A DNA stretch of 64,000 nucleotides, from the NCBI RefSeq assembly GCF_007567505.1, contig NZ_CP041783.1:558001-622000 (forward strand), read 5' to 3'. The notes under the pieces were generated by a model, which did no database searches, was not told where the DNA came from, and saw only the letters and a program-made list of their open reading frames with translations. The position numbers and the translations under genes were made by a program. Below are positions 9,587-20,497 of this stretch, piece after piece. Each line of letters starts with the position of its first letter. The stretch's first letter is position 1. This DNA comes from Shewanella donghaensis (GTDB lineage Bacteria; Pseudomonadota; Gammaproteobacteria; Enterobacterales; Shewanellaceae).

Positions 9587-9605
9587 AATGGTAATTGTTA
9601 TCATT
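9587..9605. promoter_or_regulatory. Candidate Fur box upstream of the orphan response regulator
   Basis: AATGGTAATTGTTATCATT is a near-perfect inverted repeat (8-base arms, one mismatch, 3-base centre). Its core TGGTAATTGTTATCA (9589-9603) matches the 7-1-7 Fur consensus TGATAATnATTATCA at 12 of 14 defined positions. A second, weaker TGATAAT half-site overlaps from 9577. It ends 14 bases before the ATG at 9620, a position suited to repression. The match is seen; Fur binding is inferred. Confidence 0.65.
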
Positions 9606-9619
9606 TAGATTAAGTCGTT

Positions 9620-10321
9620 ATGAAAAAGATTCTACTCATTGACCAACAACTCACAGATAGTTTGCTGTTATGTCAGCAAATGGAAGCCATAGGTTATGTT
9701 ATCCAAATTGTGGATAATAGCTTCAATGCATTAGTGGAGATGGAAAGTAACGCATTTGAGGTGATCTTACTGGATTCCTCAGTTCCTCAAATGGATTCAT
9801 TTTGGTTGTTAATGGCTAAGCATTGCCAAACACCGGTAATCGTTCTCGCCAACAGTGATAATAAGCAAGACTGCATCGCTGCATTTGAAATGGGCGCTGA
9901 TGATTATTTTTGTGAGCCATTCAATGTCAAAGAGCTTTTATTGCGTATCAATGTATTGAAAAGACGCAGTAAAAATCAGACTGAGTCGCATTCTGTTTAT
10001 GGCGCCGATTATGAAAGCCGCAAGTGTGAAGATATTGCATTTGACGATGGTAATAATGCGGTTACGGTAAATTCTCAACAATTAAAACTCACCCAAACAG
10101 AATATCGACTGTTCAAATATTTATTTCATCGAAAGGGTGAGGTGGTCACTAAAGCAGAATTGCAAATGCGTGTGTTGCACAAAGAGCTAGGTGAGTTTGA
10201 TCGAAACCTGGATATGCATATTAGTAATACTCGCCGTAAAATGGCCAATAAGTGCTTACCGAGAGAATTAATCAATACCGTGAGAGGTAAAGGGTATTGT
10301 TTTAGTCCGGTATTTATATAG
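9620..10321 (+). CDS. Orphan OmpR/PhoB-family response regulator with a degenerate receiver
   Basis: DNA-binding response regulator: an N-terminal receiver (residues 1-115) and a C-terminal winged helix with LKLTQTEYRLFKYLF and VRGKGYCFSP. In the receiver the phospho-acceptor D52 is kept, but the usual acidic pair is D8-Q9, the conserved Thr/Ser is A77, and the invariant Lys before P-F is E99 (FCEPF). Such a pocket is unlikely to be phosphorylated in the usual way. No histidine kinase lies nearby. A Fur-like box overlaps the promoter. Size, class and neighbourhood recall the iron- and chromate-related orphan regulator SO2426 of S. oneidensis; that link is from memory and untested. Confidence 0.9.
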   Translation: MKKILLIDQQLTDSLLLCQQMEAIGYVIQIVDNSFNALVEMESNAFEVILLDSSVPQMDSFWLLMAKHCQTPVIVLANSDNKQDCIAAFEMGADDYFCEPFNVKELLLRINVLKRRSKNQTESHSVYGADYESRKCEDIAFDDGNNAVTVNSQQLKLTQTEYRLFKYLFHRKGEVVTKAELQMRVLHKELGEFDRNLDMHISNTRRKMANKCLPRELINTVRGKGYCFSPVFI

Positions 10322-10350
10322 CTTTCATCGTTAGGGTTTAAAAAATGTAT

Positions 10351-10385
10351 AAAAGCCGAGTATGTGAACCATATTCGGCTTTTTG
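10351..10385 (+). terminator. Intrinsic terminator after the response regulator gene
   Basis: AAAAGCCGAGTATG and CATATTCGGCTTTT pair around a 5-base loop with one wobble, followed by T. Confidence 0.87.
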
Positions 10386-10547
10386 ATGTATTAGCTTTAT
10401 TAACAGGTATTTTGGCTGATTAAAGCTTACTTACATATTTTATTGAACAGATGTTTACCAGATGATGTTGATTTGATTTTATTGCGTAACGGCTTTTGGT
10501 AAGATGCTGGGATAACGTCGATAATAACCTTATAAAAAGGAAGTCCT

Positions 10548-11678
10548 ATGCGTATTAGCGCGAATTTTGATGGCGGCAACATTGAGACCATTAGTTTAGA
10601 CAAGCACGATGACATTCAACTGGCGATCCGACCTGATGAAGGCGGAGAGTTTTATCAATGGTTTAACTTCCGTATGGAAGGTGAAATTGGTCAAACTTAC
10701 ACCTTGAATATCGTTAATGCGGGTAGTGCTTCATATCCAAAAGGATGGGAAGATTATCAAGCAGTTGCCAGTTATGACCGCCAACATTGGTTCCGCTTAC
10801 CGACTGTTTACAAAGATGGTAAATTATCGATACAAGTTGATCTAGATTGCGATGCAATTCAAATTGCCTACTTTGCGCCGTACAGCTACGAACGTCATTT
10901 AGACCTTATTAGTTCAGTACAACTTCACCCATCAGTTAAGTTAGAAAACTTAGGCTTAACCCTTGATGGCCGTGATATGAGCCTATTAACTATTGGTGAT
11001 AATAATCCATCTAAGAAAAACATTTGGATTACAGCAAGGCAGCACCCAGGCGAAACCATGGCTGAATGGTTGATTGAAGGTTTGTTAAACCAACTGCTAG
11101 ACAGTGACTGTCCAACAGCTAAGCTATTATTAGATAAAGCTAACTTCTATATTGTACCGAACATGAATCCAGACGGCAGCGTCCGTGGTCATCTTCGTAC
11201 TAATGCAGCGGGTGTTAACCTTAACCGTGAATGGCTGAGCCCTAGCTTAGAGAAAAGCCCTGAAGTGTTTTATGTTGTGAATAAAATGAAAGAAACAGGC
11301 GTAGATTTATTTTATGACGTCCACGGTGATGAAGGCCTACCATATGTATTCGTTGCTGGTTGTGAAGGCGCACCGAATTACACTGAGCACATGGCTGGAT
11401 TACAAAAGCAATTCTTAAGTGCGTTAACCATGGCAAGTGCAGATTTTCAAACAACATACGGTTACGACAAAGATGAACCGGGTCAAGCGAACTTAACCGT
11501 TGCTTGTAACTGGGTGGGTAATAACTTCAAATGTTTGGCTAACACCTTAGAAATGCCATTTAAAGATAATGATAACTTACCCGATCCTGTAGTCGGTTGG
11601 TCTCCAGCACGCTGTGAGTACCTAGGTGAAGCGTCATTAGTGGCTATGTTAGCTGTTGTAGATAATTTAACAGAGTAG
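10548..11678 (+). CDS. M14-family zinc carboxypeptidase, cytosolic carboxypeptidase-like
   Basis: Predicted cytoplasmic metallocarboxypeptidase of the M14 family, closest in layout to the cytosolic carboxypeptidase (AGTPBP/Nna1) type: an N-terminal beta domain of about 125 residues, then the catalytic domain. Zinc ligands H and E sit in RQHPGETMAEW and the third His in YDVHGDEG. The substrate-binding NPDG and NLNREW segments are present, and the putative catalytic Glu is in TLEMPFKD. There is no signal peptide. AAGGAAG precedes the ATG. The downstream zinc-ribbon gene starts 7 bases after the stop, so the three genes 10548-12281 form one operon. The natural substrate is unknown; removal of C-terminal glutamate-type residues from proteins is one possibility. 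Confidence 0.88.
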   Translation: MRISANFDGGNIETISLDKHDDIQLAIRPDEGGEFYQWFNFRMEGEIGQTYTLNIVNAGSASYPKGWEDYQAVASYDRQHWFRLPTVYKDGKLSIQVDLDCDAIQIAYFAPYSYERHLDLISSVQLHPSVKLENLGLTLDGRDMSLLTIGDNNPSKKNIWITARQHPGETMAEWLIEGLLNQLLDSDCPTAKLLLDKANFYIVPNMNPDGSVRGHLRTNAAGVNLNREWLSPSLEKSPEVFYVVNKMKETGVDLFYDVHGDEGLPYVFVAGCEGAPNYTEHMAGLQKQFLSALTMASADFQTTYGYDKDEPGQANLTVACNWVGNNFKCLANTLEMPFKDNDNLPDPVVGWSPARCEYLGEASLVAMLAVVDNLTE

Positions 11679-11685
11679 GCTGGTT

Positions 11686-12003
11686 ATGGCGTTAATCGAA
11701 TGCCCTTCGTGTCAAAAACGAATTTCGAGTAAAGCAAAGCAGTGTCAGTATTGTAAAGCGTCTGCTGATGGCAATAATGACTCTAAAAGAGCGATTTCAC
11801 ATATTCAGAAGTCTAATAAACTGATGAATCAAATGATGTTGTTTTTGACGTTATTTATTGCAGGCGCAGTATATGGTTTTTGGGGCGGAGAAGTGGCCAC
11901 CGGAACAGACGCCTATATCGCAGGAACATGTTTTGTTTTTGGTTTTGTCGGTTACATCATTACCCGAGCCAGAAGCATTGTACATAAACGGAAAAGCGTA
12001 TGA
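11686..12003 (+). CDS. Zinc-ribbon small membrane protein
   Basis: Small protein with an N-terminal zinc ribbon (CPSCQKRISSKAKQCQYC: two CxxC knuckles), a polar linker, and two hydrophobic segments at about residues 49-66 and 75-95 with a basic tail. It resembles the zinc-ribbon membrane proteins often found beside peptidases; no function is assigned. It begins 7 bases after the M14 carboxypeptidase gene, and its TGA overlaps the ATG of yeaC (ATGA), so translation of the two is coupled. Confidence 0.8.
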   Translation: MALIECPSCQKRISSKAKQCQYCKASADGNNDSKRAISHIQKSNKLMNQMMLFLTLFIAGAVYGFWGGEVATGTDAYIAGTCFVFGFVGYIITRARSIVHKRKSV

Positions 12004-12281
12004 ATGATATCAATAAAGTCATCGATGAGATGCCTGATGAAGTGTATGAGCGTTTACGCGGTGCAGCTGAAACGGGTAAATGGGATGATGGCACAGTGCT
12101 TTCTGCTGAGCAAAAAGAGTCTACATTACAAGTTGTCATGCTTTATCAAGCACGTAAGTTATCGCAGACTGATCACTTTACTATTGGTGCTGGTGGCGCA
12201 ATAAACGAGCTGTCTAAATCTGAATTAAAGAAACAATTTCGTGGTGATTCAATCGCGGAATTTAAAGAATCTGATTTATAA
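12000..12281 (+). CDS. yeaC: YeaC family protein (DUF1315)
   Basis: Small soluble protein of the YeaC/DUF1315 family, clearly recognisable from DEVYERLRGAAETGKWDDG and the EQKESTLQVVMLYQAR segment, which line up with E. coli YeaC. Length 93 residues, as in the family. The function is unknown. The start overlaps the stop of the zinc-ribbon gene by four bases. A strong bidirectional terminator follows and separates it from the convergent ansA. Confidence 0.9.
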   Translation: MNDINKVIDEMPDEVYERLRGAAETGKWDDGTVLSAEQKESTLQVVMLYQARKLSQTDHFTIGAGGAINELSKSELKKQFRGDSIAEFKESDL

Positions 12282-12309
12282 ATTAGGTTTGAATTGAAAT
12301 TAATTCAGC

Positions 12310-12340
12310 AAAAAGCCGCATTTTATAATGCGGCTTTTTT
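12310..12340. terminator. Bidirectional terminator between yeaC and ansA
   Basis: The 13-bp stem AAAAAGCCGCATT/AATGCGGCTTTTT with a 4-base loop is flanked by A and T runs. It serves both converging genes. Confidence 0.92.
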
Positions 12341-12386
12341 ATGTTTATGACGAGTAAAAACTCATTCTTAAAAGGGGAACAGTAAG

Positions 12387-13397
12387 TTACTCAGTTAGTT
12401 CACCTAACAAATTTCTCTGCATAGCGATTTTTACTTCATTTGGTGTTAAATTTTTTGATAGTAAATAATGCAGTTTTGCTAGCGCAGCTTCAATGGTCAT
12501 ATCAGAGCCACTAATTAATCCCGCTTTAGCTAATGCGTTACCCGTAGCATAGCCACCCATGTTCACTTTTCCTTGGAAACATTGGGTTAAATTAACAATT
12601 ACAATACCGCGTTCATCGGCTTGTTTTAGGGTATCTAATAAGGCTTTATCTTGAGGTGCATTACCCACACCAAAGGTCAGTAAGATAAGTGCTTTAACTG
12701 GTTGCATTAAGATGTTGTTAAAAATCTCAGTCGATATACCAGGATATAAAGTAATCACGCCCACTGGTTGCGGGCTGATATTAATCACTTCTAAGGGCTG
12801 AGTTGTCGGCGCGGTAATTTCACCTGCAAGTAATTTAATTTTAATACCCGCTTCTAACAATATCGGGAAATTAGGTGACGCAAACGCATCAAAACCATCA
12901 GCATGGGCTTTGGTTGATCGATTTCCTCTAAACAGTTTGTTATTAAAGAATAAGCAAACTTCAGCCACTGGGTAATTAGCGGCGATATAGAGCGAATTTA
13001 GCAGGTTAGTTTGACCGTCTGAACGAAGCTGTGCCAAAGGAATTTGAGAACCAGTTACAATCACCGGCTTTGATAAGCCTTGCAGCATAAATGATAACGC
13101 CGAAGCGGTATAAGCCATGGTGTCAGTACCATGCAAAATTACAAAGCCATCATAATTATCGTAGTTAGCTTTAATGTCATTCGCGATCAATTGCCAATCC
13201 GTTGGCGCCATGTTTGATGAATCAATCAATGGCGAATACTCATTAATGACAAAGCTTGGCATTTCTTCATGGTAAAACTCTGGCATCGACTTAACACAGT
13301 CAGTGAGAAATCCTGCTACAGGAACAAAGCCGTCTTCTGTTTTGCGCATACCAATCGTACCGCCAGTATAGGCAACGTATATTGAACGTTTTGTCAT
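12387..13397 (-). CDS. ansA: Cytoplasmic L-asparaginase I
   Basis: Type I cytoplasmic L-asparaginase, hydrolysing L-asparagine to aspartate and ammonia. The first catalytic threonine motif YTGGTIG is at residues 10-16, and the second (HGTDTMAYTASALSF) is near residue 90. Length 336 residues, close to E. coli AnsA at 338. No signal peptide is present, which separates it from periplasmic AnsB. It lies just downstream of sppA on the same strand, as in E. coli, but a terminator at 13471-13496 sits between them, so it probably has its own promoter. Confidence 0.95.
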   Translation of the reverse strand: MTKRSIYVAYTGGTIGMRKTEDGFVPVAGFLTDCVKSMPEFYHEEMPSFVINEYSPLIDSSNMAPTDWQLIANDIKANYDNYDGFVILHGTDTMAYTASALSFMLQGLSKPVIVTGSQIPLAQLRSDGQTNLLNSLYIAANYPVAEVCLFFNNKLFRGNRSTKAHADGFDAFASPNFPILLEAGIKIKLLAGEITAPTTQPLEVINISPQPVGVITLYPGISTEIFNNILMQPVKALILLTFGVGNAPQDKALLDTLKQADERGIVIVNLTQCFQGKVNMGGYATGNALAKAGLISGSDMTIEAALAKLHYLLSKNLTPNEVKIAMQRNLLGELTE

Positions 13398-13470
13398 GTA
13401 ATTGAATTCTCACAGTGTAGTTATTATGTAATCTGCAAATTATACGGCTTAGGCTGAACAAAACCCAATA

Positions 13471-13496
13471 AAAAAGCCCGTAAAACGGGCTTTTTT
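13471..13496. terminator. Terminator between sppA and ansA
   Basis: AAAAAGCCCG, loop TAAAA and CGGGCTTTTT with T on one side and A on the other. It should end sppA transcription on the minus strand. Confidence 0.88.
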
Positions 13497-13572
13497 GAAT
13501 ATAATTCAATTTATAGTTCAAATGTCATCATATTACCGTGATGAATCTTAACTCTATAATGGCATTGGGAGG

Positions 13573-15414
13573 TTAGTAATTACAGTTTTCGCAATACATA
13601 TACATGCCATTAGGGTCATCATATTGAGTGAGTTCTTCTGCAACTGAACTCCATTGGCCCATGAATTGTTCAACCATGGGTGATTGCGTTGTTGCTTCAG
13701 GCATATAAGAAGCAAATGACACTAACATCTTCTGCATAAAGATTTGTTCAGTCGTTAACTCTTGTTCGATAACTTTAGTATCAAATACTTCTATTTCAGC
13801 CATTTCTGCAGCTTTAGCAATAGCGCTGTCCATATCACCAATATCATCGACTAAGCCAAGTTCAACAGCGCGAGTACCAGACCAAACGCGGCCTTGTGCG
13901 ATTCTATCCACTTGCTCTAGTGTCATATCACGTTCAGTAGCGACTAAAGAGATAAACTCATGATAACCATGCTCAATATGACGTTGAATAACAGCAGATA
14001 CATTAGGGTCTAATTCACGGGTTGCTGAAATGCCTGCCCACTCTGATGTTGATACACCATCTGAATTAATCCCCCAGTTTTCTAACACTTTTTCAAATGT
14101 CGCAAACATACCGAAAATGCCAATTGAGCCAGTTAACGTACTTGGAGTTGCATAGATATAATCAGCACTTGCTGATATCCAATAACCGCCAGATGCCGCT
14201 AAACTGCCCATGCTGACTACGACAGGTTTGCCTGCTTGTTTAAGTGCGATGACTTCTTGTCTGATTTTTTCAGAGGCAAATGCGCTACCGCCAGGGCTAT
14301 CAACTCGAAGTACAACCGCTTTAACCTTGTCGTCAAAACGGGCTTTCTTTAATAGTGCAGATGTACTTTCACCACCAATTTGACCCGCTTGTTGTTTACC
14401 ATTGAGAATATTACCTTTGGCAACAACGATTCCAACAGATTCTTGTTCAATGATCGAAGGCATTGGTTGAACTAAGCTGTAGTACTCAGAAAATGAGATT
14501 TGCTTATAAGAATCTCCGTTAGCTTCTTTGCCAACAGATTCGAGCATCGCTAATCTAAACTCTTCGTCTGAAACCAGTTTATCAACCCATTTCATATTAA
14601 CGGCCATCTGAGCTGAATCACCTTTAACAGCATCAAGTTCAGTTAAGTATCTTTGTGGGCTTAATACGATATTTTGTGTTTCAATTTGACGGTTTGCAGC
14701 CACTATTGACTCATAGTTTTGCCATAAGTCATTGAGTAACGCGCTGCTTGCTTCTTTAGCTGGTGCCGACATATCATCACGGATAAATGGCTCAACCGCT
14801 GATTTAAAGGTACCGACTCTAAATACGTGGGTACTGATATTCAGTTTCTCTAACGCTGATTTAAAGAATAAACGATAGCTGCTTAGACCTTCTAGTGACA
14901 CTGCCCCTTTATTGTTTAGATAAATTGTGTCGGCATAGCTTGCAAGGAAGTATTGATTTTGCTCATAGGCATTACCTACCGCAACCACTATTTTTCCCGC
15001 GGCTTTAAATTTATCCAGTGAATCACCAATGGCGGTCATTTTACTGATACCCGCACTGCGAAGATTGCCCATCTTTAACACAATACTGTTGATACGTTGA
15101 TCATGGGTGGCATTATCTATAACGTAAATAATGTCAGCTAATAGCATTTCTGACTCGGGGTCATTGCTATTACCTTGCTTAAATACTGCTTCAATGGGAT
15201 CAACGTGACGCTTTTGGTCAACAATGCTTCCTGCAAGGTTTAGGACTAAAGCGGATTGATCTTCAATAGTAATTTCTTCTTCAGAAGTCAGTGCAACAAC
15301 AATAAGTGCGATGAATCCAAAGAAAATAATATTGAGGAATAATTTACGGATACCGTTAACAGTATTCCAAATAAAACCAAAGATTCTCTTAATCAATGAG
15401 GGTTTAGCGGACAT
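13573..15414 (-). CDS. sppA: Signal peptide peptidase SppA (protease IV, long form)
   Basis: Inner-membrane serine protease that degrades cleaved signal peptides, S49 family, long form with two tandem ClpP-like domains. One N-terminal membrane anchor lies near residues 25-45. With the start chosen here, the general-base lysine is K204 (VGTFKSAVEPF) and the nucleophile S408 (GSLAASGGYW), matching K209/S409 of E. coli. A frame opens at 15432, but AAGGAG lies six bases before the ATG at 15414, so that ATG is the start (613 residues). ansA lies downstream, and the divergent fadH lies 163 bases away. Confidence 0.95.
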   Translation of the reverse strand: MSAKPSLIKRIFGFIWNTVNGIRKLFLNIIFFGFIALIVVALTSEEEITIEDQSALVLNLAGSIVDQKRHVDPIEAVFKQGNSNDPESEMLLADIIYVIDNATHDQRINSIVLKMGNLRSAGISKMTAIGDSLDKFKAAGKIVVAVGNAYEQNQYFLASYADTIYLNNKGAVSLEGLSSYRLFFKSALEKLNISTHVFRVGTFKSAVEPFIRDDMSAPAKEASSALLNDLWQNYESIVAANRQIETQNIVLSPQRYLTELDAVKGDSAQMAVNMKWVDKLVSDEEFRLAMLESVGKEANGDSYKQISFSEYYSLVQPMPSIIEQESVGIVVAKGNILNGKQQAGQIGGESTSALLKKARFDDKVKAVVLRVDSPGGSAFASEKIRQEVIALKQAGKPVVVSMGSLAASGGYWISASADYIYATPSTLTGSIGIFGMFATFEKVLENWGINSDGVSTSEWAGISATRELDPNVSAVIQRHIEHGYHEFISLVATERDMTLEQVDRIAQGRVWSGTRAVELGLVDDIGDMDSAIAKAAEMAEIEVFDTKVIEQELTTEQIFMQKMLVSFASYMPEATTQSPMVEQFMGQWSSVAEELTQYDDPNGMYMYCENCNY

Positions 15415-15577
15415 TTGCCACTCCTTTAACATACTAATGGTGTAATGCTAACTGATTTTGACACGCTGTGGGAAATTGAATTGTAACGGTTTTTAACAAT
15501 AGGGATGTGAAATCATTGAGCTTATGATTCTGTCGTTGTATGCTAGTTTAAATCACTTGTTTAAAAAGGATGTTTGA

Positions 15578-17593
<2,016 letters not shown>

Positions 17594-17613
17594 GCTTAAG
17601 ATTTGTATCAATT

Positions 17614-17642
17614 AAAAACCTAGCAATTTGCTAGGTTTTTTT
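17614..17642 (+). terminator. fadH terminator
   Basis: A 12-bp stem AAAAACCTAGCA/TGCTAGGTTTTT with a 3-base loop and a T run. Confidence 0.9.
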
Positions 17643-17741
17643 GTTTACTGATAACATTCAATATCTGTGTTAAATATCAATACTAGGATTACGTATTGAG
17701 CCTATTTCTCCATGCGGAGCTCAGCATTTAAGGATTTTCCT

Positions 17742-18407
17742 ATGTCAAAAAACGTTGTTATTACCGGTGCAAACCGAGGTATTGGTTTAGCGCTGGCAAA
17801 ATTATTTAAGCAGCAAGGCGATAAAGTCTTTGGTTTATGCCGTCATACTTCAGATGAACTCGATGATTTGGGTATCAATGTGATAACTCAAATCGATGTG
17901 GCTACCGATGAAGGTATTCATAATATGAAAACGTCACTCGCAGGTGTTTTGATAGATGTATTGGTATGTAATGCAGGTATTTTACGTGATGAACAGCTAG
18001 CTCATTTGAATATCGATACCATCCGCCAACAATTTGAAGTTAACGCACTCGCGCCGCTGCGTATTGTTGCCGCGCTGCAATCACAACTTAATGTTGGCGG
18101 TAAAGTCGCGATGATCACCTCACGAATGGGATCTATCGAAGATAATACTTCAGGTGGTCGTTATGGTTATCGTATGTCAAAGGCTGCTTTAAACGCCGCA
18201 TCAATGTCATTAAGCCATGATTTAGCCTCTAAAGAGATAGCAGTAGGAATTTACCATCCTGGTTATGTACAAACGGATATGGTTAACCATGGTGGGGATA
18301 TATCAGCAACCGAGTCAGCGTCGCGTATTGTAGGATTAATCAATGAACTTGATATGAGCCAATCTGGCGTGTTTAAGCATTCTAATGGTCAAGTATTACC
18401 CTGGTAA
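17742..18407 (+). CDS. Short-chain dehydrogenase/reductase (C-factor-like)
   Basis: Classical SDR of 221 residues with the NAD(P)-binding TGANRGIG near the N-terminus, NAG in CNAGIL, and the catalytic Y-x-x-x-K in YRMSK preceded by Ser in MITSRMGS. It resembles the CsgA/C-factor-like bacterial SDRs; the substrate is unknown. An ATG at 17712 is in frame, but the ATG at 17742 has AAGGA seven bases upstream and begins directly at the Rossmann fold, so it was chosen. It lies between the fadH terminator and the acetyltransferase gene and appears monocistronic. Confidence 0.85.
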   Translation: MSKNVVITGANRGIGLALAKLFKQQGDKVFGLCRHTSDELDDLGINVITQIDVATDEGIHNMKTSLAGVLIDVLVCNAGILRDEQLAHLNIDTIRQQFEVNALAPLRIVAALQSQLNVGGKVAMITSRMGSIEDNTSGGRYGYRMSKAALNAASMSLSHDLASKEIAVGIYHPGYVQTDMVNHGGDISATESASRIVGLINELDMSQSGVFKHSNGQVLPW

Positions 18408-18435
18408 GTAGTTTCGTACATTCATACTTAGATTA

Positions 18436-18464
18436 AGTCAGCGGTACTTAATTTTACGCTGACT
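18436..18464 (+). terminator. Possible weak terminator or hairpin after the SDR gene
   Basis: AGTCAGCG and CGCTGACT are exact reverse complements around a 13-base loop. Only a short T-rich tail follows, so termination is uncertain. Confidence 0.4.
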
Positions 18465-18552
18465 AAATTTGTTATGTTTTATTTACCCATACTCGATTTT
18501 ATTTTATATAACTATACGAATTGATTCATAAACAATAAGGTTATGAACTAAA

Positions 18553-19020
18553 TTGAAGAATTTAATCATTAGAAAAGCAACTTCAGAAGATAAAGTTGAA
18601 TTACTCAGCTTAGAACAAAAAGTGGTTGAAGCAGAGCGGCCTTATAACGCGAGTATAAAAACTAAAAATGCAACTTATTATGATTTAAATCACTTACTTT
18701 TAGATGATGATTCAAATTTGCTTGTTGCAGAAATTAATGGAGTGATTATTGGTTCCGGTTACGGCCAAATTAGAGGATCTAAAAAGTCTCTCGAACATTC
18801 TACTCATACCTACCTTGGTTTTATGTATGTGGAGATAGAATACAGAGGGTTAGGTATCAATAAGATGATTATGGATAACCTCATCGATTGGAGTAAAAAT
18901 CGTGGCGTAGTTGACTTATACCTAGATGTTTATGATGCCAATGATGCTGCTATACGGGCATATAAGAAAGTCGGCTTTACTAAGACATTAGTAGAGATGA
19001 AAATTAATCTATCTGATTAA
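18553..19020 (+). CDS. GNAT-family N-acetyltransferase
   Basis: Acetyl-CoA dependent N-acetyltransferase of the GNAT fold. Motif A is seen in YVEIEYRGLGINKMIMDNL (the R-x-x-G-x-G/A type site), with a C-terminal AIRAYKKVGF typical of motif B. The acceptor is unknown. The only reasonable start is TTG at 18553 with a rather distant AAGG; no ATG occurs in the first half of the fold. It is followed by a long AT-rich gene-poor stretch, and codon use looks more AT-rich than in fadH. It may belong to the accessory patch that follows. Confidence 0.82.
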   Translation: MKNLIIRKATSEDKVELLSLEQKVVEAERPYNASIKTKNATYYDLNHLLLDDDSNLLVAEINGVIIGSGYGQIRGSKKSLEHSTHTYLGFMYVEIEYRGLGINKMIMDNLIDWSKNRGVVDLYLDVYDANDAAIRAYKKVGFTKTLVEMKINLSD

Positions 19021-19560
19021 CTGATTTATCAAATGAGCTAGTCAGTTCATTTTCCCGTTTCAATACCTCTCCATGAACATTTTCTCTATATGTAATATGA
19101 ATTTTTTTAAATCGCTATTACATATAGATTTTAGTGGATTTACAAAGTCTCCTGTATAGCTTTTAAATTAACTATTATCAATGAATTTAATAAGCCATAT
19201 TAAATTCATTAACAAGCGAAGTTTCAATCAGTAAAGTCAATTATACAATTCTACTGAAATTAATGATGTTGCAATATGTAAGTTTTATGGTTATTGTCAT
19301 GTTAACTATAACTGTTTCAATATTTCTGAGATATAACAATCTGCTAATTACAAAACTAGTTTGTACTTTATTCAAGTCAGCGGAACAGTGTATGTAAGTA
19401 AAATTAAGACCTCAGATAAGTCATTAAACTAATAGTTTTAATTTTTTATTCATAAGGCACTGATTTAAAGGTTTTTTTTAGTTTATTGTCTACTTAATTA
19501 GAAATGATAATGCACTAAGTTATGATCAATAATCGTTGTAGTAACTCATGGAGGTAGCTG
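19021..19560. other. AT-rich gene-poor stretch
   Basis: No convincing gene was found. It contains an 11-bp perfect inverted repeat, CTATATGTAAT (19086-19096) and ATTACATATAG (19117-19127), around a 20-base loop, with no T run behind it. A 28-codon ATG frame across this hairpin has no ribosome site and was not called. The composition is clearly more AT-rich than the flanking housekeeping genes. Confidence 0.5.
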
Positions 19561-19659
19561 TTGCGCTTGCTGAGTTTTTCCATTAAAAGCAATAATTTAA
19601 TTACCAATAAAGAGTTAACCCTTAATTCAATATCATTAATAGCCATGAGGCCTACATGA
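19561..19659 (+). CDS. Possible 32-residue leader peptide coupled to the next gene
   Basis: A TTG codon at 19561 lies six bases after a strong GGAGG (19550-19554) and opens a 32-codon frame. Its TGA overlaps the ATG of the following secreted protein (ATGA at 19656). Strong ribosome site plus overlap suggests translational coupling or a regulatory leader. No family is recognised and the frame is short, so it could be chance. Confidence 0.35.
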   Translation: MRLLSFSIKSNNLITNKELTLNSISLIAMRPT

Positions 19660-20495
19660 AATACATATCTCAATCTCTATTTATTATCGTAATGATATCT
19701 ATATCTTTGAATAGTTATGCCATGGACCAAAAATTTGCGATTGACAAAGATTTACTACTGTTAAACTTTGATCTTAAAACGGATGTTGATGATGTTCATA
19801 CCATTGCTGCATTCGATTTATTACTGCAATCAAAGGAATATGAAAACTTGAATTACTACGCTATTAGCGGCACTTACGGCATACAAGCAGGCGCCTATGT
19901 ACCGGCAAATAACCTATTTGATATGGTGTTCAAGCAAAACTGGACAGATGCACATAACGACAGACAAAACTCTATTTATCGAAGCATTAAAAAGATAAAC
20001 AAAACATTATCTACAGGTGGCAAGGTTTGGATTGTAGAAGCTGGGCAAAGTGACTTTACCCAAGAAATATTAGTAGCACTTGGTGAGTTCAATATCTCAT
20101 TTTACAAAGATCAAATAATCCTAGTGCAACACGCCGATTGGAATGAACAAGAAACTAGCGTTGATGCATTAAATTACGTCAAGCAAAACACTACTTACAT
20201 AAGAATTGCTGATGGTAACAAAGAAGGAAACGGTACCCCAGGATTTAACAATCAATCCTACTTAAGTAAAAACCTTGAAGATACCAAGCTTTTGTCTTCA
20301 AAAGTTTGGAAACAGGCCAATGAAATATGTACAAAATATAATGGTATTAATGGGCGCTACGATAACAAGGCGATTTCAGCTGGCGGTACTGACTTTTCTG
20401 ATTTAGTTGAAGTCACTTATATATTAGATATTAAAGATACCCCAACGGTAGCGGCGTTTTTCACTAAGTATAACAAAACGATTTCTGAGAAATAG
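19656..20495 (+). CDS. Secreted protein, nucleoside-hydrolase-like fold (uncertain)
   Basis: Exported protein with a signal peptide at residues 1-22 (cleavage near SYA-MDQ). After it comes LLNFDLKTDVDDVHTI with D39, D43, D45 and D46; this spacing resembles the D-x-D-x-x-x-D-D calcium site of inosine/uridine-preferring nucleoside hydrolases and of the related DUF1593 proteins. KVWIVEAGQSDFT and ILVQHADWNE also fit that fold. This similarity is judged by eye and is distant. GAGG precedes the ATG. The kelch-repeat gene starts two bases after the stop, so they form an operon and probably act on the same extracytoplasmic substrate, perhaps a nucleoside or glycoside. Confidence 0.6.
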   Translation: MKYISQSLFIIVMISISLNSYAMDQKFAIDKDLLLLNFDLKTDVDDVHTIAAFDLLLQSKEYENLNYYAISGTYGIQAGAYVPANNLFDMVFKQNWTDAHNDRQNSIYRSIKKINKTLSTGGKVWIVEAGQSDFTQEILVALGEFNISFYKDQIILVQHADWNEQETSVDALNYVKQNTTYIRIADGNKEGNGTPGFNNQSYLSKNLEDTKLLSSKVWKQANEICTKYNGINGRYDNKAISAGGTDFSDLVEVTYILDIKDTPTVAAFFTKYNKTISEK

Positions 20496-20497
20496 TC

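Noticed and set aside
19086..19127. 11-bp inverted repeat in the gene-poor stretch as a terminator
   Set aside because: Large 20-base loop and no T run; left as an unexplained repeat.
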